Positions 52,401 through 63,828 of a stretch of DNA of 64,000 nt are shown here, in pieces. The notes below the pieces were generated by a model, which was not told the origin of the DNA, made no database searches, and saw only the letters and a list, made by a program, of their open reading frames with translations. The DNA lies in the NCBI GenBank assembly GCA_009602725.1, contig WELB01000012.1, positions 350,420-414,419 of the forward strand, written 5' to 3'. Position 1 is the stretch's first letter, and every line of letters starts with the position of its first letter. Source of the stretch: Spirogloea muscicola. Lineage: Eukaryota; Streptophyta; Zygnematophyceae; Spirogloeales; Spirogloeaceae. The translations under genes were made by a program, and so were the position numbers.

Positions 52401-53005
52401 AGCATCTGGTTCCCAAAAGCCCCCGTCGGCTATGTGGCACTCGGCTGTGTGGCCATGCAGGAGTACTTTGAGCCTGATCTGACGGCTGTCAAGTGCGCAC
52501 GTCTCACCAACAACTCCAGTCATCTTGTGCATCCAAGAAGGCTACATATATTGCATGGCCTTCACAGTAGGCTCTCCTTAGTGCAGCTGATTGACTGGGA
52601 GCAACACAGTAGGCTCAAGATTGTCATGATTTGGCTCTCTGCCGCTCCTCGCTCTCACTGCCTTTCACAGCCGCCCAAGTAAGTGCAGCTGCTTTACAGG
52701 TTTCCCTTGATTCATGAAGGGGCACATTTGGTGATTCCTCAGGTGTGTGCACCAGAGTGTCATCGACAAAGCAGAACTGCAGCATGAGCCTCTGTGGACC
52801 TCTCACCATTGTAAAGCTCCTCATTACCCAGTCAGCCTTTTTGAGGTGAGGAACGAGGCAAGGACGTTCCTGGCCTTGCATGCTGATGTAGTGTCTTGGA
52901 GCGAAAGCTCCTCACCACTTGGCAGTGTGGAGCTCAAGCCGCTGAAGGTGAGGGTTGAAGGTGAAGTACACGCTTCTTCAGCAGGACATAGTTGACCCCC
53001 AGTAA
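25414..53005 (+). CDS. VPS13: VPS13-family bridge-like lipid transfer protein
   Basis: A giant rod-shaped protein with a hydrophobic groove that moves bulk phospholipid between membranes at contact sites. The gene has dozens of exons over 27.6 kb. The chorein N-terminus is MLEERVAEILQRYLGDYV (25414-25510), GDLELQNMQLKPEALNALKL (25639-25742) and VPWNRLGREPVIVILDQIFI (26097 on). Then come SITNIHIRYEDDV (to 26939), HPLAAGLTLERLAA with ETFVAHGAMERVRK (27172-27281), ALQRLAIYFDSD (27479 on), FNKRMKHAHIRP and WWKYALRASLERR (28182 on). The middle has SPDYDNVDKK and ATLSFFINRPTVIALMDLI. The adaptor-binding region is roughly 45390-47700 (LIENLLPVAGTLRLWEK, FTNRLGQPVHFRQSN, DILPFHRLEPHSTAAFAWEI). The C-terminal region includes AQPISGILDFFALSVDGLDA (about 50130) and ECHFDVPKQQIVMITSQRVM (about 50640). 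The last exon ends DIVDPQ and TAA (53003-53005). Intron 1 has a GC donor. Not every exon was resolved. The plant-type family placement is inferred from the added Vps62-like and DysF segments. Confidence 0.93.
33044..34492 (+). other. Largest open segment of VPS13, containing a stop-free intron
   Basis: A 482-codon open stretch in the VPS13 frame. It starts with a conserved rod segment (VQVELLYREFDLSVG), then a long acidic, Ser-rich linker (VEEVEEVAESINNDADN, DEVDDQVEENG), then FIKVQYVRYYQESPDYDNVD. Positions 33836-34009 begin GTATAT and end ACGCAG. They interrupt the conserved motif pair SPDYDNVDKK / ATLSFFINRPTV, so they look like an intron of 174 bases (58 codons) with no stop. After it comes a second acidic linker (SGNDTEDEEADTSSRG). 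Confidence 0.7.
39812..40980 (+). other. Vps62-like (DUF946) repeats inside VPS13
   Basis: At least three repeats of the form (V/I/F)W(x)P(x)(P/A)P(x)GY(x)(A/I)LG: VWKPHPPHGYMALGYV near 39900, IWRPSPPQGYAILGDV near 40530 and FWYPVAPSGYKALGFI near 40890. Two more occur near the C-terminus: AIWRPAPEPG near 51950 and IWFPKAPVGYVALGCV near 52400. This motif is the signature of the Vps62/DUF946 family, found within plant and protist VPS13 proteins. They alternate with segments starting V(V/I).D.D, such as PSLVVVVQDIDDGRLALPEK near 40780. Confidence 0.75.
44150..44650 (+). other. DysF (dysferlin/peroxin) domain pair inside VPS13
   Basis: The first half, EEVFENQRYQPVAGWGSSWP with FLTDPKRWSDR (about 44185-44290), fits the DysFN pattern EN.R..P..GW...L..D...WSD. 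After a short intron, LPAGWEWTSDWQVER, NREGWAYA and FTRRRRWVRTRERV (about 44440-44625) fit DysFC, with its Trp/Arg stacking residues. DysF pairs are known in dysferlins, fungal Pex30-type peroxins and TECPR1. Here the pair is spliced in frame within VPS13, upstream of the adaptor-binding region. Confidence 0.78.
48969..49072 (+). repeat. Tandem duplication in a VPS13 intron
   Basis: Two adjacent units of about 51 and 53 bases (48969-49019 and 49020-49072). Both begin GATGTTGTCA, contain AACATTC and CATGGTCCATAA, and are about 80% identical by eye. The segment lies between VPS13 coding blocks and appears non-coding. Confidence 0.7.
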
Positions 53006-53752
53006 GGCTGCATAAATTGCCATGTATAGCCCTGACAATGCAGACTGCATGTTGTCTACTGTTCAAGTCTCTGTGGTCTGCACACTTCAGTCGCAACCTT
53101 CTTAAATGCTGTGTGCTTTGCACAGTGGAAATTACTTACCTGTCATGAAGGTGTTTAGAAGAAGTTTAGAAGTTACCCTAAAATGCGTGTATACTACTAG
53201 CTGTACCTCTAGACCCCATTCTTTTCATTCGTCCAGGAAACAATTGCAAACAAATTCTTTTGTACATAATATTTAGATTATTCGAGCTCTTTGGTGGATT
53301 TCTGCTTTGCCCGCTTCCTCTAAGTGCACCTTGCTGCAATAAGATTCCATGGCACACGATGTATGATCGTGTGATGCATCAAGCTAAACAGAGGCCACAG
53401 GCATGAAACATTCCGGCCAGACAAATGCTTTGATTGTCATCAACGACGGAGTCTCCATCTGTAACCGTGCATTGCTGCCTGCATTTGCCACAGCCTCATA
53501 TTCGTTCCTTACTCTTACCTGACATAACATCCTGGAACACACACAGGGCGAGCAATCAAGGAAGGTGAGCTCACATGGCTCACTTGAGCTGAGCCACACC
53601 ACTGCAAGTGTGCAGTCACTGTCGTGTTCTGCATACCTTGCAGGCCAGCACGGGTGACTTTTCAGCATATCTTGCGCTGACTACATGCTGCACAAGATCC
53701 AGACCAGTAAAATAGTCATGCATGCCCTTGTGATATTGGTCACATGCGACAA
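53006..53752. other. Convergent intergenic region (VPS13 / ABCB 3' ends)
   Basis: Tail-to-tail spacer holding both expected 3' untranslated regions. A minus-strand open frame (53668-53384) has no recognised similarity and lies downstream of the ABCB stop. No repeat or RNA gene was seen. Confidence 0.4.
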
Positions 53753-56700
53753 CTAAAGAGGGGCTCCGCCTGTGCTCTGCTGGAAGTTGATAAGGGAGCG
53801 GTATGCCCCATCGGGCTGCCGGACAAGGTCTGCATGCCGGCCCTGCTCCACGACCTGGCCCTTCTCAACGACCGCAATGATGTCGGCATTGCGAATGGTG
53901 CTCAGCCGGTGGGCCACAACCACAGTGGTCCGGCCGCCCAGACCCAGCAACCGGTCCAGTGCCTCTTGCACGACTCGCTCCGACTCCGCATCAAGTGCCG
54001 AGGTCGCCTGGAGCAGCCGGCAAGCAGATGCACTTTGGCTGGTAAGCCGGTCTGAACATTCCAACGTGTCAGAGGCGAGTTCTAATTGCAAGCCGTGCAA
54101 GGCAACACAAGGACCTGACTCGACATGCGTACTGCTCCTGCAAAGGCTTTCACTGAGCACACCGCAGATGCTGGCAAGGCTTCGGCGTCACCTCATCAAG
54201 GAGTAGGATGGCCGGGGTCTTGAGGATTGCTCGCGCAATGGCCACCCTCTGCTTCTGGCCTCCTGAGAGCTGCACGCCCCTGTCCCCCACCTGCCACAAT
54301 CAGAGCAAATGAGGCCGTCAGTGCCGCCTGTTGGATTCACCACACACATTGATGGACATTGAACTCCATATCACAGCCCACCTCCGTATTATAGCCATCT
54401 GGCAAGGTGCTGATGAAGCTGTGCGCATTGGCGGCCTTGGCCGCCTCCACAATTTCCGCTTCGGTTGCGTTGTCCTTCCCATACATTATATTATCTCGTA
54501 TCCTGTGCAAGTTGTGAGGTGTATTTGCAGTGTGGAGCACAATAAGCTTCATAAAAGCAAATAAGACGTGGTGAAGCAACACAGTAGCAGTTTTGTCATC
54601 TGCCATGCAGTAAGTTTGAGTTGGCACACAGCAGTGGGCAGGCAGGAAGTGCACCCTAGTAGGACGCAACATTGGGAGGTCCAGTGCTCACGTAGTGGAG
54701 AAGAGCGCAGGCTCCTGGGCCACGAGCGCAATGTGTGTGCGCAGCCAGCGGAGGTTCAGAGTCCGGATGTCGTGGCCATCCACCAGCACGGCCCCTCCCA
54801 ATGGATCGTAGAACCGCTCTACCAGCGAAAGCACCGTGCTTTTACCGGAGCCGCTAGCCCCGACAAGAGCCACTGTTTTGCCTGCTGGAACCTGCAACAG
54901 TGAAATACCGCTTCCTCTTACCGCGCAACCTGAGCTGAATGTAAATAAGGCACCATTACACATTCCGGACTTGATATGTTGGTCGTCTGCACTAAGAAAT
55001 CTGCAAGCCAGCAAGCTGCAGTCATCAGCTGGTGGCTTACAGTCAGGCTGAACGATGAGAAGACGGGCACGTCTGGTCGCGACGGGTACCGGAACTCGAT
55101 GTTCCGGAGCTCGATCTTGCCTCTGACCTGGTCCAACTTCTTGCCACTGGGGTCGTCTGGCTCGATCTCTGTCCTGTAGTCCAGCACCTCATACAACGAG
55201 TCTACGGCGCGGCCCCCCTTGGCCAGGTCGGGGGCCAGCGTCAGCGTCTCCGCAATTGCAAAGGACGTCATAATGAGCACAATGAACACCTGCCACACAC
55301 AAGCACTTTGCATGGCAGCAGCTGAGCGTGCTGCTTCCACGAGGCTTCCCCCTGAGCTGCAGCACTAACATGCCTGTCTGGACACCCAATCGGTCACAGA
55401 AGCATGCATTGGTGCTAATCAGTGACGCTATTGTTTGGCACGCATGACGATCTACAAATTAAGTGATCAAATGGTTCCCAGATATGAGACTCCCATATAG
55501 ACTGCTTCTCACCTTGAGCACCTCTTTGAAAGTCGCATCGCCGTCCCTGACCAGGATGCCGCCGTACCAGAGACCGAGGCCAAAGGAGGTGTACATGCAG
55601 AACTGCAGCCATCACATACTGCAAATCAGCTTCAAGCAATTTCTTAGATGCTGGTGCAGGCAACATGGTCTTGATTCGAGCGCGGCTGACCCTGCATCCA
55701 CAGTACCTGGGAGAAGCCAAATCCAAAGCCTGCAACCTGGCCTCGCACAAATGTCCGACGTAGTGGTCCGACTAGATGGCTCTCAAAGAGCGCCAGAACC
55801 TGTTGATCATGGCGTACAATATATCAGCCTTCCTTGTAGCGCTGTAGCACTTGTAGCATTGTAGCACTTAGCCCCTTTGCTGCCAGGTCGAAATCGCGAG
55901 TGAAGTGGAGGAGGGCTGACCTTGCTCTCAGCTGAGAAGGCAGCAACCGTGCGGATGTTGCTGACAGCCTCTGCAGCAACCATGCTGGCTTGGGCGTGCG
56001 ACTTGACTTGATCGCCAGCAAAGCCCTTGAGGAATGCTTGCTACAGAGCAAGGTGACAGTACATTGTAGGACTGCTTGAGTATACTTGCTTGAGAGCCCA
56101 TGCCTTTCTTGACACCCTGCTTGACAACAATGATGCTAGGAGAGTGGAGGTTAAGGGCAAAAGGTGGTACTTGCACGGCTGCGGCTATGATGAGGACGGG
56201 AAAGGTCGCGATGACCACGAGGGCCATCTGCCACCTAAGTATCAGCGCTATGGTGAAGGCAACAATGACAAGCGCAGCGTTCTGCAGCAAGAGCGCGAGG
56301 CGGTCTCCGGCGGCTGCCTTGACGAGCGTGGCATCCGAGGCCAGCCTCGAAGCCACAGCTCCGGAGCTGTTCTCATCCTTATCAAACCAGCTGACTTGAC
56401 GTGTGAGGATCGCTGGTTTGTCAAGCAGCAGGGCTGGGTCAGTTTTGTTGCTCTTGTCATCACGTCTCTTGATAGCCTTGAATTGAACTGGGCCTCTGGA
56501 AAATGTATGCCAGTATTCGTCTGGGGAACTTCTGCTAACTCCTTGCAAAAGTTGTAGCAAATTGTAGCAAGTTGTAGCAGGCAAAGAGCACACACGCCTA
56601 CTCCTCACAGAGACATCCAGAAGTGATGGGAGGAATCTGTTGAGAGTTTGCACCTGCGAACATGAGCTCCCGGACGCGCTTGGTCAGCCGCTCACCCATC

Positions 56701-59700
56701 TTGCCAAAGTTGTAGTGCAGGAGGAGGTTTCCAATGACTGCAAACACAGACATGCCCATAAACACAAAGCACCAGTGCGCAATTGTGTCCTTCATGTGCC
56801 GCTTGTCGACGTCATAGTAAGCAGTCACCACCTGCTCCAGAAACCACATTGATAGGCGTCAACAGGAACCTCATTGACAAGGATGTGGCTGCACTTACTC
56901 TGTAGACTGGATACATCTCAAAGCAGGCATATGAGCCTGCTCATCAAAAGGCTCAGAGTATGCAGCAAGTGACATAGACATACGAGAATGTAGACATCCA
57001 TACCGAGAGGAGAACAAGGCCAAAGACGGGGTTGACGCAGCCGGACATGATGGCTCCCACGGACCCGAGAATGGCAGACGGCGTATCGGGCCTGCAAAGC
57101 TGCAGCAGCCTCCACATGTTCGACTTGCGTCCCGCTGGCCGCGCTGCATCAGCAGCGCCACTCTTATCTGTGGCTTCCGCGCCCTTAGTTGCTACAGCGC
57201 CGCCCTCACTCAGGCCATCGGATAAGTTGCTCATCTGCAAGCTGATCCTCCTCGACCCCGACTCGCGACCAGACGACCCCAGGGATCTGCATTGACATTG
57301 GCATCATGGACACCGATGGTGGGGTGAGGGCTCTGCACAGCTCCACGTGGCTTCAACATGCACTTTAGTACAACCGTTGGCAGCTGGCTTTCTGACAATC
57401 TGCAGCTACCTACTCTAAGCCTGGAATTTAGGAAGCTGTCAATATACCAGACAGGACTTTCTAGTCTGACGTCAACATCTTCTTGAAACTGGCAGTGAGT
57501 AGGTTGTGACCTCTGGTTTCGATCGCCGCCGTCCTTGCTCATCTGCTGCAGGCGTACGAGGGAGGCATAGGCGCCCCCCTCCCTGTCGATCAGGTCCTGG
57601 TGCCGCCCAAGCTCAACGATGGCCCCCTGCGAGACCACAGCGATCGCGTCTGCATGCTGGATGGTGCTCAACCGATGGGCAATGACCACCGTTGTCCGCC
57701 CCACCATGAGCTTGTCCAGCGCGTCCTGACAGAGCTCCAGCCAGAAGCCCCCACGAGTCATTGCCCGACGATCGTCTTGCCCGGTCAGCTCGATAGTGAA
57801 CCAGAGCCAGCAACTAAGGCATACACGTATACAGAGGTTCAAGGAAGGACGACACTCGGCCAACAAGGCAGGTGCAGTTGTTACATATTACACACAGTTA
57901 CGTGCATAATACATACAATTAATACATACATACGTACTTACAGTTCCCACAATATGGATCCAGCTGCCTGCTGGGGCAAGGCAATGGACTGTACCTGGAC
58001 CACGCGCTCAGACTCAGTGTCAAGCGCGGACGTAGCTTCGTCAAGAAGCAGGATGCTGGGGTCCTTGAGGACTGCCCTGGCGATTGCAACCCGCTGCTTC
58101 TGTCCGCCTGAGAGCTGCACTCCACGCTCTCCGACCTGCTCAGGGCAGGATCGGAATGCTCGCCATCAGACCATGATGGACCCAGAAGTCGGGTTGCGCT
58201 AACCTGAGGCAAGCACTGATTGCTCCATGTTGCTCCAGGAACCAAAGCTCGCAGAATAATTCCCCTATCGGCACACCTCTTTCTCTGACTGGTTTTGTGC
58301 AAGTGCATGCTGAGGGCCTGAAAACTGAAATCAGAAATGCTACTCCTCAATGCAGAGTCACTTTCTCTCAATGAGAAGCCAGACCTGGGTGTCATAAGCG
58401 CTCGGCAGCTGGCTGATGAAAGAGTGACAATTAGCGGCCCTAGCTGCCCTCTCGACATCCTCCATGGTTGCATCCACCTTCCCATACAAGATGTTCTCCT
58501 TGATTGACGTGGCGAAGAGCGCTGGCTCCTGGCTTACGAGCCCCACTTGTTGACGGAGCCATTTCAGCTGCATCTCCTTGGTGTCCACGCCATCTATGTA
58601 CACTGAGCCTGTTTGTGCCAAAACGAAGTGCTAGCATCATGTAATATGTCAATGCTTCACACTCTGCACGGGCGAGATTGCAGAACTTGCGCCCAAAGCC
58701 AGTGCGAGACCCGCGCTGCGCAGGCGATGATGTGGCATGCACAAGCAGGCGTGCACAAAGTGCATATGGGTACGTGGTTACCTGAGGTGGGGTCGTAGAA
58801 GCGCTCTATCAAAGAAACCACTGTGCTCTTGCCTGAGCCGCTGGTACCAACTAGCGCAACCGTTTTGCCTGCTGGAACTGTCAGGCTGAAGTCTCTGAAG
58901 ATCTGCACATCTGGCCTCGATGGGTAGCTGAAGCAAACGTCTCGGAGCTCAATATCCCCACGGACCTGCATAATAGGTTGGGGGGGGGGGGGGGGGGGGN
59001 TTTGGGGGGGGGGATTGTTCACTGAAGAGTAAGGAGGCAGCCTTGACGAATTGATGTGGAGCTTTAAGCTGGCCCAAGATGGAGATATTGGCAGTGCACA
59101 CTGTCAATGTCAATTGCAATCTACATGCATTTTCGATAAAACATTGGAGTATGCATAATCAGCAAGGTCAAGGACAGGGTGTGACACAAGACGACCTTGG
59201 CCGGAGTCAGCAATTGCCGCTGCTTGCAAAGTTGGGCGTGCTACCTTAGGCAGCGTCTTGCCTTCCTTCTCGGCATCTATCGCAGGCTTGCGGTTGATCA
59301 TCTCAAAGATCTTGTACGCGGCCGCCTTGCCCTCCCCAAAAGCGGTGTAATTGGGAGCAGCTTGTCCCAAGCTTCTGTAGATCAAGCGCTGGCTTAGCAA
59401 CATAAGACCTTCCCGTCTCAGTGAAGAGCAGCTGCAACCAGAGCAATGCTTTGCTGCATGAAGAGTTCAAGCCACTGGGATATCAAGAGATTGATCACGG
59501 ACATTCCGCCGATGATAACAGAGAACATGGTGCTGAGTGCCTTGCCGCCATTGACGTTCTCGCTGGGATCAGCAACTAGCTCCCCGGCGTACCAGAACAC
59601 CAGAGCCCAGATGCAGAACATGGTCCCAAAAGTAAACCCCAGCCCCAGCCCTTTCGCCAGCCCGCCCTGCATCGCAGATTGATGCCTCTTACGCTCACGT

Positions 59701-61567
59701 TCCTAAACTGCATGCTCAGGTGACATCTGGCACAAATTCTAGCTTCAAGTATCCCACACAGAGCATTGCTTTTTGTTGCATTCGTACTGGCACACATAAG
59801 CAGACATCCTGCAACTCATCGCTTGAGCATATGGTGTGTTTGATAGTCTCAGCTCCTTCGACCTGGATGCCCAGCTTGAGCGGCCTCTCAAGGGCTGCAG
59901 CGTAAGCACGGAGTGTCCTGCTCTCGCCCGTGAACGAATAAACCGTTCGCACCTGAGCAACAGCCTGTTTTCGGACGACGGAGGGGCAGGTCAGCAGAGG
60001 CTGGGAGCTTGAAAAGCCTTTATCACAAGGCCCCAGCAGATGGCAAGTCAAGCAGAGTCACGAACCAAGTCCCGCAAGTCAGGCGCAGCTCAGACTCTCC
60101 CATCAATTGAAATAGTCAAGCGCCGCCGACAAAGAAGTACCAACAATAACTCTCTCAACATCTGCTGGACATGCGGTCACCTGCTCGGCAACACCACCCG
60201 CCTGCACGTATGCCTCCTGGCCCTTGGACGTGAGGCCGCTGAGAACGACGGCATATGTGCCGCCAGCAACGGCGATAATAGGCACCACGGCCAGGATGAC
60301 GAGAGTCAGCTTCCAGATGAGCGTAAAGCCCACGACGAAGCCTGTCACAAACGTCGCCATGAAGTGCAGGTAGTTGCCCACCTGCATGCATGCATCATCC
60401 CCACTCACCAGGTAGAATGGATCAATAATGTGAGGAACTAAGTCGGCAGTCACTAGTCAGTGGGTTTGGAACTTGGAAAGCTGTAGGTGGGGAAGCCGGC
60501 TTGGCTCGCTTCTTGCCTTCTCGCTGATGGCATTCTGGACGAGCAGGACATCGGAGGAGACGCGCGTGACGATCTCGCCGCTGTTGCCCTCGGTGTCAAA
60601 GTAGCCGACCTCCTGCTTCAGCATTGCCTCGAGGTACTTGGAGCGAATACGTGCCGACTGCCGCTCCCCTGTCTGCATCCATGCCGCAACCTCTGCCGGG
60701 CCCCCCCTTCCGACCACCATTGTCAGAGGCTTTCCACCGAGCCAGACTCGTCTGACGGCCTCTTCAGGAAACAGCGAGCTGGCCCTGTCCGGAGGGCTTC
60801 CTATCACGTGCTAGAATTTGCAACAATGGGGGACGTGGACGAGCAGCGGCAGGCAAAGCAGCTGCAGCAGCAGCACTCACCCACCCAGCCGGCGACCCAG
60901 ACCACAAGCCCGAGGTACAGAAAGTCCAGCACGTACTGCGAGGACACGAGCATTGAGGCATGGTTCACAGAGGTGAGGTTCCGAGCACGTTGATGCAAGC
61001 CCGAGGTGCATGCGAGGGCAGGGGCAATGGGGCACGCTGTGCGAGCGAGCGGTCGCCACGCCTACCGGATCAGCTGGGCTGGCTCAGCTGACCTTGTCGA
61101 CTTGGTGGGAGACCCGGTTGTCCGAGAGCGTCCCGAAGCTGTTGATGATCTTGCCGAAGAAGAGGAAGAAGATGGGCAGCGCGGCGCCGTGCGCCGCCGC
61201 GCCGATCGACCCGACGACCATCAGCAGGACGTCCAGAGAGTCTGCAGCGGCCCAGAAGATGGACAATGCGGCTAGTATGATCTCAAATTATGATTGAAAT
61301 GCTGCTGATATTGAAGGTGGAAGGTGGAGGGCCAGAGCCTGAGCTCCTGCGAGCTGCCGGGCATGGCGCCGGTCGGCCAATGCAGAGAGCGCCGCAGGCT
61401 GTGCCGAGCCAGTGGCCTGGCCGCGGCAGGGGCTGTGGGTGCTCTCACCGGCGAAGGCAAAGAGGCGGTAGAACGGCACGGCCTTGGCCTTGGGCTCCTT
61501 GGCCTTGCCCGCCTTCTTGCCCCGCTTCTTCTCCGCCGCCTCCGCGAGGCCTGCGCCGCCGTTCCAT
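53753..61567 (-). CDS. Full-size ABCB (MDR/P-glycoprotein type) transporter, 5' end unresolved
   Basis: An ATP-driven membrane exporter with two halves, each a six-helix TMD followed by a nucleotide-binding domain. The substrate cannot be read from sequence; plant relatives include auxin exporters ABCB1/19. TMD1 starts in [12 protein letters not shown] (donor at 61449), then [20 protein letters not shown] (61241-61093), and includes [20 protein letters not shown] near 60600. NBD1: Walker [10 protein letters not shown] (about 58850), [58 protein letters not shown] and IAHRLST. A linker ([20 protein letters not shown], near 57190) leads to TMD2 ([20 protein letters not shown], about 56380). NBD2: GASGSGKST in exon 54891-54692, [18 protein letters not shown] (54502-54382), signature LSGGQKQR (54290-54192) and ATSALDAES...VVAHRLST with the C-terminus (54007-53753). 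All catalytic motifs are intact in both halves. The first exon with its ATG is not visible and may lie in the GC-rich stretch or the N gap. One intron contains a poly-G tract. Confidence 0.92.
58980..59013. repeat. Poly-G tract with an undetermined base in an ABCB intron
   Basis: Twenty G, one undetermined base (59000), three T, then ten G. It lies just beside an exon boundary on the 5' side of the NBD1 Walker A exon. Its true length is uncertain because homopolymers of this kind are hard to sequence. On the minus (coding) strand it is a poly-C run near an acceptor and might act as a long pyrimidine tract. Confidence 0.7.
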
Positions 61568-62110
61568 CGCCAATGTCAGACGTCCCGCGCAATGCCTCCG
61601 GAGGAGCCCTCGCGCCAAAGGAAAAAGACGGCGCGCTGCGCTTCGGGCGGGGCTGCGGGACCGGCCTGCGGCAGGGCCCGGCGGCGGCGGCGGCGGCGGC
61701 GGCACAATGGCATCCTCGACGAGGTCGATGGCGTGCAGGACGGCGCCGGCGGGGCCGCCNNNNNNNNNNNNNNNNNNNNNNNNNNNNNNNNNNNNNNNNN
61801 NNNNNNNNNNNNNNNNNNNNNNNNNNNNNNNNNNNNNNNNNNNNNNNNNNNNNNNNNNNNNNNNNNNNNNNNNNNNNNNNNNNNNNNNNNNNNNNNNNNN
61901 NNNNNNNNNNNNNNNNNNNNNNNNNNNNNNNNNNNNNNNNNNNNNNNNNNNNNNNNNNNNNNNNNNNNNNNNNNNNNNNNGCCGCTCCGGTCCCGCGCCG
62001 CCACGTGGCGGATGCGGGCCGCGCGCCCCGCGCCCACGGGGCCCCCCTCGCAGGCTCGTGCGCCGTCGGCCCCCATGGCGAGGCCAGCTTTGGCCAGCGG
62101 CAGCCGTGAG
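61568..62110. promoter_or_regulatory. GC-rich 5' region of ABCB with a 221-base assembly gap
   Basis: Extremely GC-rich, with a GGC-triplet run at 61680-61701 and a run of undetermined bases at 61760-61980. It probably holds the first ABCB exon and promoter. Open frames that cross the gap are artefacts of undetermined bases and composition. Confidence 0.45.
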
Positions 62111-63130
62111 GCCCCCTTCCGCCGCCGCCTCTGGGTACTGAGCTTCCCACTGCATCGTTTCTGTGTTCTGCAGTGTTTTGTGGTGTAGTCCTTTCTCCGG
62201 CTCCTCTTTCTTTGGCTTTGGACATTGTCCATTCCTTTTTGGGCTGGCTTTGCCACACCCTCTTCTCTATGGGCGCGCACTTCTCTCTGGTCTCGGCGGC
62301 GTGCCTCTTTCCCTGCAGCGAGCTACTCAGACCTGATGGTGCTCACTCGTGGGTACTGAGCATCCCTCTGCACCGTCTATGTGTTTTGCAGTGTTTTGTA
62401 GTGTAGTCCTTTTTCCGGCTCCTCTTTCTTTGGCTTTGGACATTGTCCATTCTTTTTTGATCTGGCTTTGCCAGCCCCTCTTCTCTAAGGGCGAGCCCTT
62501 CCTTCCAGCACCCCAAGAGCTGCTCCCAAGGGGGCGGGCGGGGGCTGTGACGAGGAAGTGGCTCTCCCAAACCATGGGTACCATGGGGGAGCGGGTGGAT
62601 CCCCTTGCAGCAGGCTCGCTCCCGCAGGTGCGTCGCATGCGCCTGTCCGTCTCGCTGCAGAGGTCCATGGACTTGCGCCCTGCATCTGCGTGCCGGTCGT
62701 GCCTTGGCTGCAGCTTCTGGCCCTGCCAGGGGACCCGCCACCAGGAGGAATTGGTCGCCCATAGACATTAGGGCTGGGAAAGGCCAGCCCAAAAAGAATG
62801 GACAAGGTCCGAAGAGCCAAAAGGTGCCGGGACAAGAAACCACACAACTAGACACGAGACGACCGCAGATGGAAGCTTGGTACCCACCAGTGAGCAGCAG
62901 CAAGTCGGAGTAACTCGCAGCTGGCACTCCGCCCAGCCTTAGATGCAGCAGCCATAGCATGGACACAAGAGGGCGAGGTCTGCGAAAGAAGCCGCTTAGT
63001 AGCCCCCAGTCGACAGCCGCCAATAGGGATGACCAGCAGGGGGGCAGAGGAATGTCTTCCCAAATGAGGCAGCGTCTGTGAGAGGCCAGCCCCAAAGATA
63101 GGGACAAGGTCAAGGGGGAAGGCCAAAGAC
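62111..63130. repeat. Dispersed hairpin-repeat family, cluster D
   Basis: Two minus-oriented direct duplicates at about 62131-62290 and 62349-62510 share TGGGTACTGAGC, CAGTGTTTTGTRGTGTAGTC, GGCTCCTCTTTCTTTGGCTT, GGACATTGTCCATTC and the hairpin core. Plus-oriented copies lie at about 62750-62825 (GGGCTGGGAAAGGCCAGCCC, then AAAAAGAATGGACAAGGTCC) and 63050-63110 (diverged). GGACATTGTCC beside the core is itself a short palindrome. The paired units are the reverse complement of 18740-18960 in cluster B. The cluster lies immediately upstream of the ABCB 5' region. Confidence 0.75.
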
Positions 63131-63828
63131 GACAGCGCAAATCACACAGCAAGACAAGTGGCTAACATGGACAGCCAACTAGAAACCACTGATCAATCGC
63201 CGGCGCAAGTAGCAGAAGGCAATAGTCGCCCGCCGACGTCTGGAGGCGGCAGCCTGAAGGCACGACCAGCATGCACGCAATTGGGCGCTCTTTGCCAAAG
63301 CTGCTGGAGGGGGTCGAGCCACCGAGTCCCACATGACATCTAATGCCCATGGCTGGGCTAGACGATCCACTGGCCCCTGCAGCAGCTCGCAAATCCTGAC
63401 AACTGAACGCCCCTCAATCCTGAACCCTGACCCCTAAATCACCCCCTCTCAAACCACTCCCACACGTTGGAAATAAGCAGAGTCTCGCTCAGCTGGATTG
63501 CTTGATAAGCATGTCCCTCCAGCCTTCGAAGCCACTTGCGTTGTGCCATCACCTTCCACACTCGTGGTGGCAAGCCTCACCATCGAGCTTCTTAGTGTTC
63601 CTCACAATAGTCCTTAATGAGGGGAGCTTGTCATCAGCTGCCGGTCAAGAAAGCGGTCATGGTCTTCCTCCGCTTTATCACCCTTGCATCAGCAGAGCTT
63701 AAGCCCTCCGCATTAGAAATCATTAACTAGAAGATATTTGGCTCGTGACAAAAGCATAGCAAGACGTGCTGCATGGTGCACCACGCACAGAAACACACAG
63801 TGAAGGTAAGCTGGTTAGATACAGAGCT
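63131..63828. other. Unassigned stretch near the right edge
   Basis: Mixed composition, no recognisable exon or repeat. A CCCTGA/CCCTAA-like run (63418-63445: CAATCCTGAACCCTGACCCC and on) resembles degenerate telomere-type repeats but is far too short and irregular to call. Confidence 0.35.

Noticed and set aside
53384-53668. 94-codon minus-strand open frame downstream of ABCB
   Set aside because: No recognisable motif and it lies after the ABCB stop; more likely 3' untranslated sequence.
56547-56580. Short TTGTAGCAA tandem repeats in ABCB introns (also near 55836-55873)
   Set aside because: Trivial microsatellite-like runs with no sign of function.
61272-62258. Long open frames on both strands (over 200 codons) across 61.3-62.3 kb
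   Set aside because: They run through 221 undetermined bases, and the rest is Ala/Arg/Pro-rich sequence typical of a GC island. Only the short ABCB segment ([12 protein letters not shown]) is supported.
63418-63445. CCCTGA/CCCTAA-like run resembling telomere repeat
   Set aside because: Only a few irregular units in a unique context; not a telomere or interstitial array.
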